A stretch of 64,000 nt of DNA, taken from contig CM062297.1 of the NCBI GenBank assembly GCA_031216915.1, positions 828,532,786 to 828,596,785 of the forward strand. Direction: 5' to 3'. Under the pieces are notes generated by a model. The model made no database searches, had not been told where the DNA came from, and saw only the letters and a program-made list of their open reading frames with translations. The stretch comes from Pictodentalium vernedei (taxonomy: Eukaryota > Mollusca > Scaphopoda > Dentaliida > Dentaliidae). Below, piece by piece: positions 44,433 to 53,852 of the stretch. The position numbers were made by a program, and so were the translations under genes. The stretch's first letter is position 1; every line of letters starts with the position of its first letter.

Positions 44433-44483
44433 AATACTAACCATGTTTGTCAACAGTATGCCTTGTGATTTATATATGTCGGT

Positions 44484-44733
44484 TTAACTGGTAGAGTGCT
44501 GGAAGCCCATATTTGGGCTTTATTCTGAGGTGCAGGTACTGCAACTTAAAGGCTTCAAATTCTGTGGCTGTGCATCATATTATCTTTGAAGTGATATTAT
44601 TTAGTCTGTTAAGTTTTGCCTTGTTACAATTTATAGGAGAGTGCCTGTGGGCACTCTCCTATAAATTGTAACAAGGCAAAGACATGTAAAAAAATTTTGG
44701 TGGCCAAATAAAATTTAGCACTCTACCAGTTAA
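44484..44733. mobile_element. TTAACTGGTAGAG-ended foldback MITE, copy 1
   Basis: TTAACTGGTAGAGTGCT at the left and agcactctaccagttaa at the right. The inner hairpin tataggagagtgcctgtggg cactctcctata lies near 44,632-44,663. The partner copy is at 47,738. Another TTAA-bounded family. Confidence 0.8.
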
Positions 44734-45442
44734 GAAATCACATCTCCGGACAATCGAGAATTATTATGTCAGGACACTTTGCATGTTCTCCATTTGATAG
44801 AAAACTATTTCGACACAGTGAAAGGCGTGCTGTTACAATCTTCGCAACCCTCTGGAAACAAACGAGGAAGAGCAACCAAACATAAATGGACTGTAGGAAC
44901 TGCGGAAAGCCGGAGACATGATCTCTCTTTACACAAAATAATGCGCAGGGACATTCGAACTGTTATTACTTGACCTACATGCATTTCGAGGTACAATGCA
45001 CGCATTTTTGGCTCTTTTGTATGATATGTAGAGGATCTACAAGAAGTCCACAGATTATATCGAAAGTTACGAAACTACTTCAGTAAAATTGGTCTGCATC
45101 GAGCTTTAGCGAGGTCCAATATACTGGTCGAGCTTGGTAAATTTCGATAACAACTGGTCACAAGTTGAAGATTCTATTTATTAATTATCCAAAAAACCCA
45201 CAAAAGACTCTTAAATAGAACGAGAAACAAGCAACGTCTTCTGTAAGGCCTGCGATTATGTTACAAGTTAAGATACGTTCTATGTCCGCAGTGTCCGCGT
45301 CAGGAAATAGTTCCCCGATACAAATTGCGAAGTATTTAATGACAACTACTGTCACAGAAAACAAATGTTCATCATTCCACGTGTTCTCTGAACCTGAGTC
45401 TACGATTATTCTTCAGCGCTTGATGGTCCGTGCATTACCATT
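44734..45442. other. no gene seen
   Basis: Small frames at 44,779 and 45,258 show no recognisable family. Confidence 0.4.
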
Positions 45443-45651
45443 TTAACCCTTTACTTAACTCGAAAAGGAGACGACACTTGCAAAAAATGTGAATTACTAA
45501 TTTTTTTCATATTTTGTCTCAAAACATAGGTTATGACCCTTCATTCGAACGAGCTCGACGAGACAAAAAAAGGAAAAATAATGAAAAGTAATAGGCTTTG
45601 TTTGAGAATAGCGCTGGCCGGTTTTAGTCGTTACGTTAGGTAAAGGGTTAA
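45443..45651. mobile_element. TTAA foldback MITE, variant Y/X, tip and arm deleted
   Basis: TTAACCCTTTACTTAACTCG with agacgacacttgcaa (type Y) and tagcgctggccggttttag with ttaggtaaagggttaa (type X). After gaacgagctcgacgag the sequence jumps to acaaaaaaagg, losing the inner right arm. Confidence 0.8.
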
Positions 45652-45817
45652 ATGAATGGGCTCAATAACCGGAAGATGGGTCAGATCATATAATAAATAA
45701 GTCCCAATCCTTTGTATTGTGTCAAGTCCTGATGTTAGTGGATGGGACAAAATTTTAATCAAAGAGCAAAACAATAATTAAATCTTACTACACTGGTATT
45801 GAAAAAAAGAAAGATCT

Positions 45818-46431
45818 TTTATCATATGACTCGTCCGTTTTGTTCACTTTAAAACATTTGATATTTTGTTTTCATATTAATCAGTGATAAATAAAGCCTT
45901 CCGTCAAGTTCATTGGTCAGTTTCAAAACTAGACAATTTGATTGGCTGAACAAAATAAAACTAGGCCACATTTTCATAATTTGCATAATTAGAGTTGGGA
46001 GCTTTCATTGGTCAATTTCAAAACTGCATAATTTGATTGGCTAAACAAAACACACCTGGGTGACATTTGCAAAATTTCAGTAGGGAGAATTTACGTTATT
46101 TGTCCTATTTAGGGTGGGTTATATTGTATTAATCTTTTACCTACAAGAAAAACGCCATTCATTTTTTTTTATATTTTCTCTTTTTGCTTCCAAAACATAG
46201 GTTATGACCCCTCACTGGAACGAGCTCGACGAGCTCGTTCCAATGAGGGGTCATAACCTATGTTTTGGAAGCAAAAAAATGAAATTTTTTAGTTATGCGA
46301 GGATGTTTTTTCCAAGTGACGTCTGCAACACAAGTTAGGTGATGGGTTAAAAAGTCATATTAAGTGGCTAATTTGTGCGTGTGTGTGTCATATGATAAAT
46401 GGAATATGAAATGAGTGTTTTTCTCATATAA
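45818..46431. repeat. about 600-bp repeat, direct partner of 40,865-41,474
   Basis: Same blocks in the same order. The two copies differ by scattered substitutions and small indels, for example caaaataaaactagg against caaaatacaactggg. Confidence 0.8.
46129..46350. mobile_element. TTAA foldback MITE, short-ended variant, copy 2
   Basis: As at 41,176 but with a nearly perfect inner palindrome: aaaacataggttatgacccc, tcactggaacgagctcgacg and the complement. Confidence 0.8.
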
Positions 46432-46520
46432 TATTTATGACACTCGTCCGAATTTTCTGTTTGGGCTCGCCAGAGGCTCGTTTCATAAATATTATATGAG
46501 AAAAACACTCATTCCATATC
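46390..46520. repeat. palindrome overlapping the end of the 600-bp repeat
   Basis: ggaatatgaaatgagtgttt ttctcatataatatttatga and its complement at 46,478-46,520, with a loop of about 45 bases. The left arm is shared with the repeat end at 41,450. Confidence 0.65.
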
Positions 46521-47060
46521 CTCTCTTTATCCTTGATTCTCCTGAAGTTTTACCAATATATTTTTGACGCCGAGTGCATACCGAATCAAAATGAAGTTAC
46601 TGTGCGGAATTTAATCATTTCACACGTGTGCACAAGTGTATTGCGCAGATCTGTTTTGGGACCCTGAAATTTAAAATTTTCATACCAACGACAATCCACC
46701 GCCCGATCCAGCTCCCACTTTGAAAATCGTTCCGCCGCCCCTGTTGGATGATACTATTCACGAACGTTTGAGAGGTATTGGATTATAATTTGATAAAACT
46801 ATTTATTCCTCAAAGCACAACTGAAAGTGATTAAATTACGAGTTGAACCTTTACCCAATGAAAGGATGAAGAACTTTTTTATTCACGTGTCATCTTCCAG
46901 TCGTGTTTGGTAAAGGTTTAAAACTCTTGTACTGTGGTTGCTTAGTGAAAAAGTGTGCTTTTAAAGTAATTTGCTGCGACATGTGACTGGAAAATAACTT
47001 TTTTGTTCCAGAATTAAACCCTGAGAATTTTGTCAGTTAGATTCAATTATTATATTTCAG
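46521..47060. repeat. intron 1 end; repeat shared with 61,575-61,720
   Basis: ttttgggaccctgaaattta, aaattttcatacc, ccgcccgatcca and actttgaaaatcgttccgcc (46,653-46,741) recur at 61,591-61,713. A foldback-like pair tacccaatgaaagg and gtttggtaaaggtttaa (46,852-46,921) is a small TTAA-type relic. Confidence 0.5.
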
Positions 47061-47235
47061 CAATAACCTGCTACAAAAGGGTATGCTATTTCACAAACTG
47101 GTCGCAGTACCGGCCGGGTGCTGGGAGGTTTTTGCCTGAGGATATTGACCCGACGCTCTGTACACATCTTATATATTCTTTCGCTAAGATGACCAACGAC
47201 CGGATAACGACATTTGAATGGAATGATGAAGACCT
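47061..47235 (+). CDS. chitinase (GH18), N-terminal barrel exon
   Basis: Flanked by a polypyrimidine-like tatatttcag acceptor (to 47,060) and a GTAAGT donor (47,236). With the previous exon it encodes [20 protein letters not shown], then [20 protein letters not shown] and [17 protein letters not shown]. This is the first beta strand and the [10 protein letters not shown] segment of family 18 chitinases of the acidic mammalian chitinase and chitotriosidase type; the cysteines of YKRVCYF and TLCTHL are also family features. The exon ends two bases into a codon (CT), completed by G at 53,568 to give leucine. The enzyme cleaves beta-1,4 links of chitin. Enzymatically silent lectin relatives exist; the next exon decides against that here. 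Confidence 0.93.
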
Positions 47236-47737
47236 GTAAGTAATGCTTCATTTTCAGTCCCGTTTTATTATGCGAGAGCAGATTCCATGCTTTCCTATTA
47301 GTTCTATTCTTATCACAGGCATCTGGGCAATTCTACACATTGAAAAGTTTATGATATAAGTAGATCAAGTACAACGTTTTGTTACAGAAATTGGCGACAT
47401 AAGTGAACTCGTTACTGGACACTTACGCCAATCATATGTATTTTGTTTGAAACTTGTGACCAATAGAGTATGCAGTTAGAAGCGGGGTTTAGGCCAAACA
47501 AAATTAAATAATTGATTCTCAGGCAATTTTGTTTTAAAACGAATGAGAGAGGGCGGTTTTATTTTTTTCCTGATGGAATGGTCACCGATGACTAAAATCC
47601 AACAGTGAGAGCCTAAAATTAAATACTAGCGCTTCCATGTCGATTTCACTGATAGTTTTTTTATAACAGTGATCATACAGCACAAAATCAATATAGAACA
47701 ACTAAAATGGAGATCAAAAATTTTAATAAGGTGTTTT
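47236..47737. other. start of chitinase intron 2, no gene seen
   Basis: Donor gtaagt at 47,236. No other supported feature. Confidence 0.5.
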
Positions 47738-47985
47738 TTAACTGGTTGAGTCCTAGAGGCCACAATCAGGCCTTTCAAAAAATGAGGGAACCAGTGAAAA
47801 AGTCTACAGTTTCCTTGTTCATGTTTCGTATTCAGTCAAACGTAAATAATAGTTTGTTTATACAAATTTGTTCTATTACAAATTATTGGAGAGTGCCTGT
47901 AGGCACTCTCCAATAATTTGTAGTAAAACAATTTTTGATGAACAAATTCAGACCACCAAAACTAATCTAGCCCTCAACCAGTTAA
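47738..47985. mobile_element. TTAACTGGTTGAG-ended foldback MITE, copy 2
   Basis: TTAACTGGTTGAGTCCT at the left and ccctcaaccagttaa at the right. The inner hairpin ttggagagtgcctgtaggca ctctccaat lies near 47,884-47,914 (arms shared with 44,632). The outer parts have diverged from copy 1. Confidence 0.75.
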
Positions 47986-48248
47986 ACAAATATTTATTTT
48001 GTACATACATATGAGAATCGCGTCGCATTTCGCGAAGAGAACAACAAAATACTGTGTCAATGTATACGACATATTGCATCGCAAATCGCGATGTAATACC
48101 TCGAAAGTCACACCCTATGGTAGTTTTAAACATTTTAAATTTGCCTCCGAAATAAATATGCCGAACGCGGGCCGAAAAAACGAATGCGCCGCTGCCTGAG
48201 AATCAAAAGATTAATTTTCTTTAGCCTTAATTTGCATTTGTTTCTAGC

Positions 48249-48479
48249 TTAACCCCTTTGCCTAACGCCGACGATATAATTTCAAATAACCTTTTTTTCC
48301 AATTTTTAAAAAAAATAAATAAATATCGGCAAAAGCATATCATGTGGCCTTTCATTGGATAGAGCTATCGGGATCGTTCCAATGAGGGGTCAATTGATAT
48401 GGTTTTGTTGAAACTTTTCAACTGTCCGTTTTGTAAATTACGCGGGCCGGAACGGCCGATTCATTAGGTGAAGGGTTAA
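48249..48479. mobile_element. TTAA foldback MITE, variant B, degenerate
   Basis: TTAACCCCTTTGCCTAACG at the left and attaggtgaagggttaa at the right. The core region ggatagagctatcgggatcg is strongly diverged; atatcatgtgg and tcaattgatatgg still pair. Confidence 0.7.
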
Positions 48480-48858
48480 ACATATTTTTATTTGCCATTA
48501 ATGGTGCAAACGAGGATTGGGGGACACATGCTTTCCCCACACACACTATTCTCATTGGTTAGGAAAACTTCCTTGGGTCACATAATATTATAATTTCCAC
48601 ACTTCAGCTCGCCGCTGATTTGTTGCATTTCTCAGATAAGAAGGACCACATCATCCAGACGTTAGGTGAAAGGTTAAACATATTTTTATTTGCCATTAAT
48701 GGTGTAAACGAGGATTGGGGGATAAGTGCTTTCCTCACACACACTCTTCTCATTGGTTAGGAAAACTTCCTTGGGTCACATAATATGATAATTTCCACAC
48801 TTCAACTCGCCGCTGATTTGTTGCATTTCTCAGATAAGAAGGACCACATCACCCAGAC
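48463..48858. repeat. 198-bp tandem duplication
   Basis: Two consecutive copies (48,463-48,660 and 48,661-48,858) of a unit starting at ttaggtgaagggttaaac, the last 17 bases of the preceding foldback element, and running through gccattaatggtg, ctcattggttaggaaaactt and ttgcatttctcagataagaa. The copies differ at about ten positions by eye. No coding sense. Confidence 0.85.
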
Positions 48859-49510
48859 GTTCTCACAATATTCACCCCTCCCCCTCCCCTTCAAAAATAA
48901 AGGAGAGCATCAACAAATGGACTAAAATCAGTAAATGAGAGAAAACCCATCCGGATATTCACATCTAGTTTTTGGTCTCGTCCTTGAAGCTCCAAAGAAA
49001 CGTCACAACAGTACCCTTATTTACATAAACAAAATCGCAACAACGCTGACCTCGCAGAAGAATCCACCTCACTTCACGTTCCAATATATATGTCTTTGGA
49101 GGCCGATCCATGCACTACAGTTCTCCCTTTGGTTCAGATTTACTTTTCTTGTGTTCTGTGTAGATGAACCAAGCAGTGAGTTTGTCTGTCTTAATGGGTC
49201 CCAGGCATTTCTACGAAAGTGTTTGTGGGTGGGGTGGGGTGGGGTCACTGTTCTTTGTACAAGTGAATTGTTAGAAGGCTCACTACTCATATACATAAAA
49301 GTGTCTCCACCGCCGCCATCTTGGTGGTGGGTGTAGGAGAGAGTTGCTATAAATAAACAATACTCAACGAACAAAATTTACTCGATTTTCTAGTTCCCGA
49401 CACATCACAATTCGGCTGAACCCGTTTTAATGAGTATACTTTGATATCTGTGAAAAATGAAATTGTTGACGATATGCACAATTTTCGCGACGATTGACAA
49501 AAAACTACTA
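48859..49510. other. no gene seen
   Basis: Contains C-rich and GGGGT-rich runs (48,876-48,890; 49,229-49,245). Frames through them are low-complexity. Confidence 0.4.
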
Positions 49511-49755
49511 TACAGTCGGCGTGGATTGGTCGTAATCCACACGTGAGAAGTGATATCCACGCATGCGTTGACGAGGTAATAAAAGTCATCAACAGCAAAA
49601 ATTTAATTAATGAAGCACCGGGTTGTACCCGGTGCTTCATTAATTAAATTTTTGATGATTATTCCTATAAATAGTGTTTGAAATCTTCTATTATTGCGTT
49701 CGTGGAAATATTGCCCACACGTGGAAAGTGACCAGTCCACGGCAGCTATACTGTA
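49511..49755. mobile_element. CAGT-ended foldback MITE, copy 5
   Basis: TACAGTCGGCGTGGATTGG at the left and ccacggcagctatactgta at the right; core aaatttaattaatgaagcac around cgggttgtacccg. Reverse orientation to 19,454. Confidence 0.85.
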
Positions 49756-49886
49756 GTGGCGAGATTAGAAAGTTGATAAGTGTTGTTAGTTTTCCTGCGA
49801 GGTAAACACCAAGATATTTGAAGGAGCCACAGCATAACAGCTTTCACTTCTTCAAACGTCCCCGATTGGAGGGAGTTACTCCGTCG
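49756..49886. repeat. inverted partner of 19,325-19,453
   Basis: gtggcgagattagaaagttg, gtaaacaccaagatatttga and ggagggagttactccgt mirror the left flank of the 19,454 element. Similarity ends at 49,886. Confidence 0.8.
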
Positions 49887-50097
49887 ATTGACTTGACGCC
49901 ATCTTGGTATGGAGCAGTGTGAGTGGAGGCGTTTTTCGTTGATGTTTCAGCAATCCAGTTATATAGAGATCAGTGGGGTCGATTCGTGCACTGCAGTTCG
50001 CTCCTTGCTACATCTAGTGTTCTTGTAATCTGTGTCGTGCAACAGGTTTATCAGTGTCAATGAATATTTCATGGAGCGGTTCATTATCAAAAGTGTT

Positions 50098-50494
50098 GTC
50101 AGGAATTGTATGGAAGTGTAAAGGGTTGTTTGTCAAAAAAAAGAGAGAAGGTAATTAGACATGAAAATGCACATGGACAGATAGATTTTGACGTGGTGGG
50201 TGTGAAACAAACAAAATACGACAACATGCCGGTAAACTGAAAAAACATGTTGACTCATATATTTAGCTTGTATGCGCAAACGCATGTAAAAACTTGTCAG
50301 GAATTGTATGGAATTGTAAAGGGTTGTTTGTCAAAAACGAGAGAAGAAGGTATAATTACACATGAAAATGCACATGGACAGATAGAGTTTGACGTGGTGG
50401 GTGTGAAACAAACAAAATATGACAATAAGCCGGTAAACTGAAAAACATGTTGACTCACAGATTCAGCTGGTATGTGAAAACGCATGTAAAAACG
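50098..50494 (+). repeat. roughly 200-bp tandem duplication with a conserved frame
   Basis: The two units (50,098-50,294 and 50,295-50,494) share caggaattgtatgga, aagggttgtttgtcaaaaa, catgaaaatgcacatggaca and gacgtggtgggtgtgaaaca. In the second unit a frame runs ELYGIVKGCLSKTREEG, then HENAHGQIEFDVVGVKQTKY and ends DNKPVN. In the first the same HENAHGQI and FDVVGVKQTKYDN are readable with one frame change upstream. It may be a duplicated exon remnant of a mobile element or gene; no family is recognised. Confidence 0.6.
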
Positions 50495-50624
50495 TCTAAA
50501 TACAAAGTGTAAGGGAACTGAAGCAACGCAGAAATTACTTATATCTGCAATTATAAAACTTTAATGCAGACGAAAATGCAAAAGATACGACCTTGTGAAG
50601 GGGGCTTATGTATTTATTTCGGGT

Positions 50625-50864
50625 TTAACCCTTTACCTAACATGAAAAGCAGACGACACTTGCAAACAAAATTCTTGAGTAACTAATTTTTTTGATTTTT
50701 TGTCTCAAAAACATAGGTTATGACCCCTCATTGGAACGAGCTCGACGAGCTCGTTCCAATGAGTGGTCATAAGCTATGTTTTTGACGCAAAAATGGAAAA
50801 AAATAGTTATTTAAGAATTTTGTTTGCAAGTGTCGTCTTCCATTCGTGTTAGATAAAGGGTTAA
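50625..50864. mobile_element. TTAA foldback MITE, variant Y/Y
   Basis: Both ends are type Y: TTAACCCTTTACCTAACATG with agacgacacttgcaa, and ttgcaagtgtcgtcttccat with gttagataaagggttaa. The whole 240 bp folds on itself around gaacgagctcgacgagctcg. This is the most symmetrical copy. Confidence 0.85.
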
Positions 50865-50865
50865 T

Positions 50866-50965
50866 TCTTTGCCCAAGGACACAACGCAGCGACGGTTGGT
50901 CAGGCCGAACCAGGGACCTTTCGGTTTGATGTTCAGTGCTCTAACCACTATTCCACCGCACTTTC
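50866..50965 (-). repeat. SINE head fragment next to a TTAA element
   Basis: The minus strand reads gtggaatagtggttagagca, then gaaaggtccctggttcggcc (B-box-like), then gcgttgtgtccttgggcaaa g, and is cut at the TTAA element. The rest of the SINE body is missing on the other side. Confidence 0.65.
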
Positions 50966-51596
50966 CTGAGAAGAGATAAACGTGGTTGCCCCAAAGTGAT
51001 CGAAAGTAAACACAAAAGCGTGACAAAATGTCTGAATACACGTGAAATGTACCCCTGCGGATCACATACGTTCGATTCGAATCGAGTCGAATCTCGAATC
51101 GTATAGAGTTTTTTATTCACAATCGAATCGAACCTTAAATCGAATACAGGCGCCTTGAAGCCCCGACTGAAAAAATATTACTACTACATCTTCGTTGAAG
51201 GCATACAGTGATGATGTAGTTGGAATTTTACCCAGAAAGGATTTTTTTCAAAAACAGAAATGGGTGCGAGAATTCTGAACTGGGCACTGCACGGGGCTAG
51301 CAGCTAGCAACCCTGAGCTCATCGTTGATATCGTCTGGGGACTTTAAATTTGCTTTCAGCCGTGGTAGTGACTGGTGAAATTGGAATTAGCATACCTGCC
51401 GGCATGGGTACAGATGCTTTCTATGTTAGTATGGCGGAAATTACACTCAGCCTTTATTTTCAGCATTATTTATTACAATTTCTATCTCAGCTATACGTTT
51501 TGGGAGGCGACTAAGATGACTGACACCAAGTGAAATTCCGGTGTAAAGGTTCGCAGAAAAACGAATCGGGCTGCAGCTTTCGAATTGAATCGAATG
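50966..51596. repeat. gattcgaa-rich DNA and a hairpin half
   Basis: Dense gattcgaat and atcgaatcg motifs at 51,070-51,160 match those at 26,530-30,020. gttgaaggcatacagtgatg atgtagttgg (51,195-51,224) is a half of the AAGGCATGCCTT hairpin family. No gene. Confidence 0.5.
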
Positions 51597-51972
51597 GGGG
51601 CGCGGTGGCTCAGTTGGTAGAGGTGCAGGCTGCAAGCCGAGAGGTCCTCGGTTCGAATCCCACCTGCGGCAACCGCGTTGTGTCCTTGGGCAAGACACTT
51701 CACTCCGATTGCCTACATGGGGGCACGATGACGCTGTGTACTGAGGCGTACTGCACGTCGATGGTGCGCATGTCTTCAACCAATCTAACCCTGCCTGTGC
51801 TGCGGTGCAGAGTTCAGAGTTACGATGTTGGAGAGCTGACAGCTGCTCGTCGTTGCTCGGTGGTTCTCTCCGGGTACTCCGGCTTCCTCCACCCGTAAAA
51901 CTGTCACGGTCACGATTAGCCATTGTGCATAAGTATGTGACCTTAAACACCAATAAATAAATAAATATAAAT
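51597..51972 (+). repeat. tRNA-headed SINE, full length
   Basis: gggggcgcggtggctcagtt with the A box TGGCTCAGTTGG, and the B box GGTTCGAATCC at 51,650-51,660. The body has gcgttgtgtccttgggcaag, ggtgcgcatgtcttcaacca, gctgctcgtcgttgctcggt and tgtgaccttaaacaccaata, with an AATA tail. Very similar to the minus-strand copy at 43,526-43,903. Confidence 0.9.
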
Positions 51973-52069
51973 ATTGAATCGAATGCTAATTTAAGATTCC
52001 TCACCTTTGTCCATCCAAGGAAACAAATTACGCTGAATGTCGAATATGAACAAGTAAAATTAGAAACGG

Positions 52070-52258
52070 TTGAAGGCAAGTGTACTATTGACGTGCAGTA
52101 CGCGTTAGTACACAGTGCCACAGTACCCCACATGGCCAATCGGGATAAAATGTCTTGGCAAAGGATACAACGCAGTTACCGCTGCTCTGGGTCGACCCGT
52201 TGACATTTCGGTTTGAAGTTGAATGCTCTAACTTCTGCTACTGAGCCACGGCGCTCCC
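52070..52258 (-). repeat. tRNA-headed SINE, 3'-truncated
   Basis: The minus strand begins ggagcgccgtggctcagtag, includes gaaatgtcaacgggtcgacc, gcgttgtatcctttgccaag and gtactgcacgtcaatagtac, then stops near 52,070. Confidence 0.75.
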
Positions 52259-52349
52259 TGTATAGAAAGCGTAAATATCTAATAAAACATGGTGATGGAA
52301 ATCTACCCTACTCTGAGAAAAAGCAAACGAACGCCTGATGAAAAACATA

Positions 52350-52598
52350 TTAACCCTTTACCCAACGCAGACGATTTCAAAATTTATTATTTTAAATATC
52401 ATTTTTTAAATTTTTTCAAAAAATGTCAACAAAACCATATCATGTGGCCCCTCTTTGGAACGAGCTCGACGAGCTCGTTCCAAAGAGGGGTCACATGATA
52501 TGGTTTTGTTGAAATGTTCCGAAAAATAATATTTTTTCAGCTACTGAATTTGCATATTACGCGAGCGGATGCGGGCGATTCGTTGGGTAAAGGGTTAA
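52350..52598. mobile_element. TTAA foldback MITE, variant B, copy 6
   Basis: TTAACCCTTTACCCAACGCAG at the left and tcgttgggtaaagggttaa at the right, arms accatatcatgtggcccctc and complement, core gagctcgacgagctc. The best preserved variant B copy. Confidence 0.9.
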
Positions 52599-53259
52599 AC
52601 GACTGGACAAGCGTGAAAGTAAATGATGAAAAGTAATCGTTCAAAAATAACAAACAAAAAAAAAAATAAAAATAAAAAACCAATAAAAAACAAAACAAAA
52701 CAAAACACACTACAAGAGCCCTGAAGAAAGATATCTATGCTTAATATTCCTAAACAATAAATAACTCGATATTTTATGAGCCCGTTTGACCAATATATCA
52801 ATGGTAATCTGTGAGGAGACGACACGAACATACATAACCAAACAACCCATAACAGCGTCTTATTCCTAACAGAAATGCTTTAGACTAGCAAAGATTCCCC
52901 ACTATCTGGCGATGGTTACAGAACGTCTTTCGCAGATACTCATACTGTGCACCCGGTGGTACAGGAACTAAACTTTAAGACTGCAGAAAACCTGGATAAT
53001 TGAACATGTTTGTAAATGTATATGTCAGGCACCGTCATTATTCTATTTTATTTGTAGATTTTTTGAAACAGTTCTCTTGCTTAGCAACAAGCGAAGAGAG
53101 AAACCAAAACCGACTTTTTTACAATATCGAAAATAGAATTGAAACCAATTTACAATCTCAAAACTGTTCAGTTCTGTTAAAGATTATTATTTTTTCAACA
53201 TTCTTTTTATCTTCAATTATTTTCTATCGTATATTTAGTTTTCTTATTCAACAAAGAGT
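52599..53259. other. no gene seen
   Basis: AT-rich intron DNA with an A-rich run at 52,650-52,705. Confidence 0.4.
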
Positions 53260-53499
53260 TTAACCCTTTGAACGGGAGCGGCCACTTTTCCGGCCAGGAA
53301 CATGAAACGTCATAACGTCATTAAATAGGATGGCTGTTCAGTGAATGTGTGGGGTAGTCCAATCAATATTTTCAACGTGCAGCCCCGAAGCTACACCGTT
53401 GAAAATACTGATTGGTCTACCCCAAATAATGAATATGGACTCTTCTAATTACTGTCATTGAACTGGCATGGAAGATACCACTAGAGTTCAAAGGGTTAA
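53260..53499. mobile_element. CCCTTTGAAC-ended foldback MITE, copy 3
   Basis: TTAACCCTTTGAACGGG at the left and ctagagttcaaagggttaa at the right. Inner hairpin gtagtccaatcaatattttc aacg and complement around gcagccccgaagctac. It ends 68 bp before the catalytic exon of the chitinase. Confidence 0.8.
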
Positions 53500-53567
53500 T
53501 ATTGTTTTGGAAAGTTAAATGGCTGCGGCGTTGGCGTCCAGTGAATTTAAGGTGGTCTCATTTTCAG

Positions 53568-53826
53568 GTACCGACGTACAATGAGACTGCGTTCTGGAAA
53601 CCCCAACCTGAAGATACTGATAGCTGTTGGTGGATGGAATGCGGGAGGTCAACCATTTTCGTCTCTTGTATCTTCTGTCCAAAGAATGGAGACATTTGCT
53701 GAAAATGCCTTAAATTTTTTAAACCAGTACGGATTCGACGGCCTCGACGTTGATTGGGAGTATCCTGGAGATCCCGTTAGAGGAGGCGTGCCACAAGACA
53801 AAGCTAGGTTTACACAGTGGATGCAG
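53568..53826 (+). CDS. chitinase (GH18), catalytic-motif exon
   Basis: Acceptor ttttcag (to 53,567), donor GTAACT at 53,827; it ends at a codon boundary. The protein reads LYRRTMRLRSGNPNLKILIA, then VGGWNAGGQPFSSLVSS (the SxGG-type strand, here VGGW), then FAENALNFLNQYGFDG and LDVDWEYPGDP, ending PQDKARFTQWMQ. The DGLDVDWE stretch is the family 18 DxxDxDxE signature with the catalytic glutamate intact, so an active chitinase is predicted rather than a chitolectin. An acidic mammalian chitinase-like fold of about 350-400 residues plus optional chitin-binding domains is usual; these remaining parts lie beyond this exon and were not found to 64,000. Confidence 0.95.
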
Positions 53827-53852
53827 GTAACTATTAACATCTTTTGTCTTCT

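Noticed and set aside
48463..48858. CRISPR-like repeat array
   Set aside because: Only two long tandem copies, no short repeat-spacer periodicity and no cas genes.
51597..51672. a functional tRNA gene
   Set aside because: A and B boxes are present, but the sequence continues into a SINE body with an AATA tail, and no complete cloverleaf with acceptor pairing was seen.
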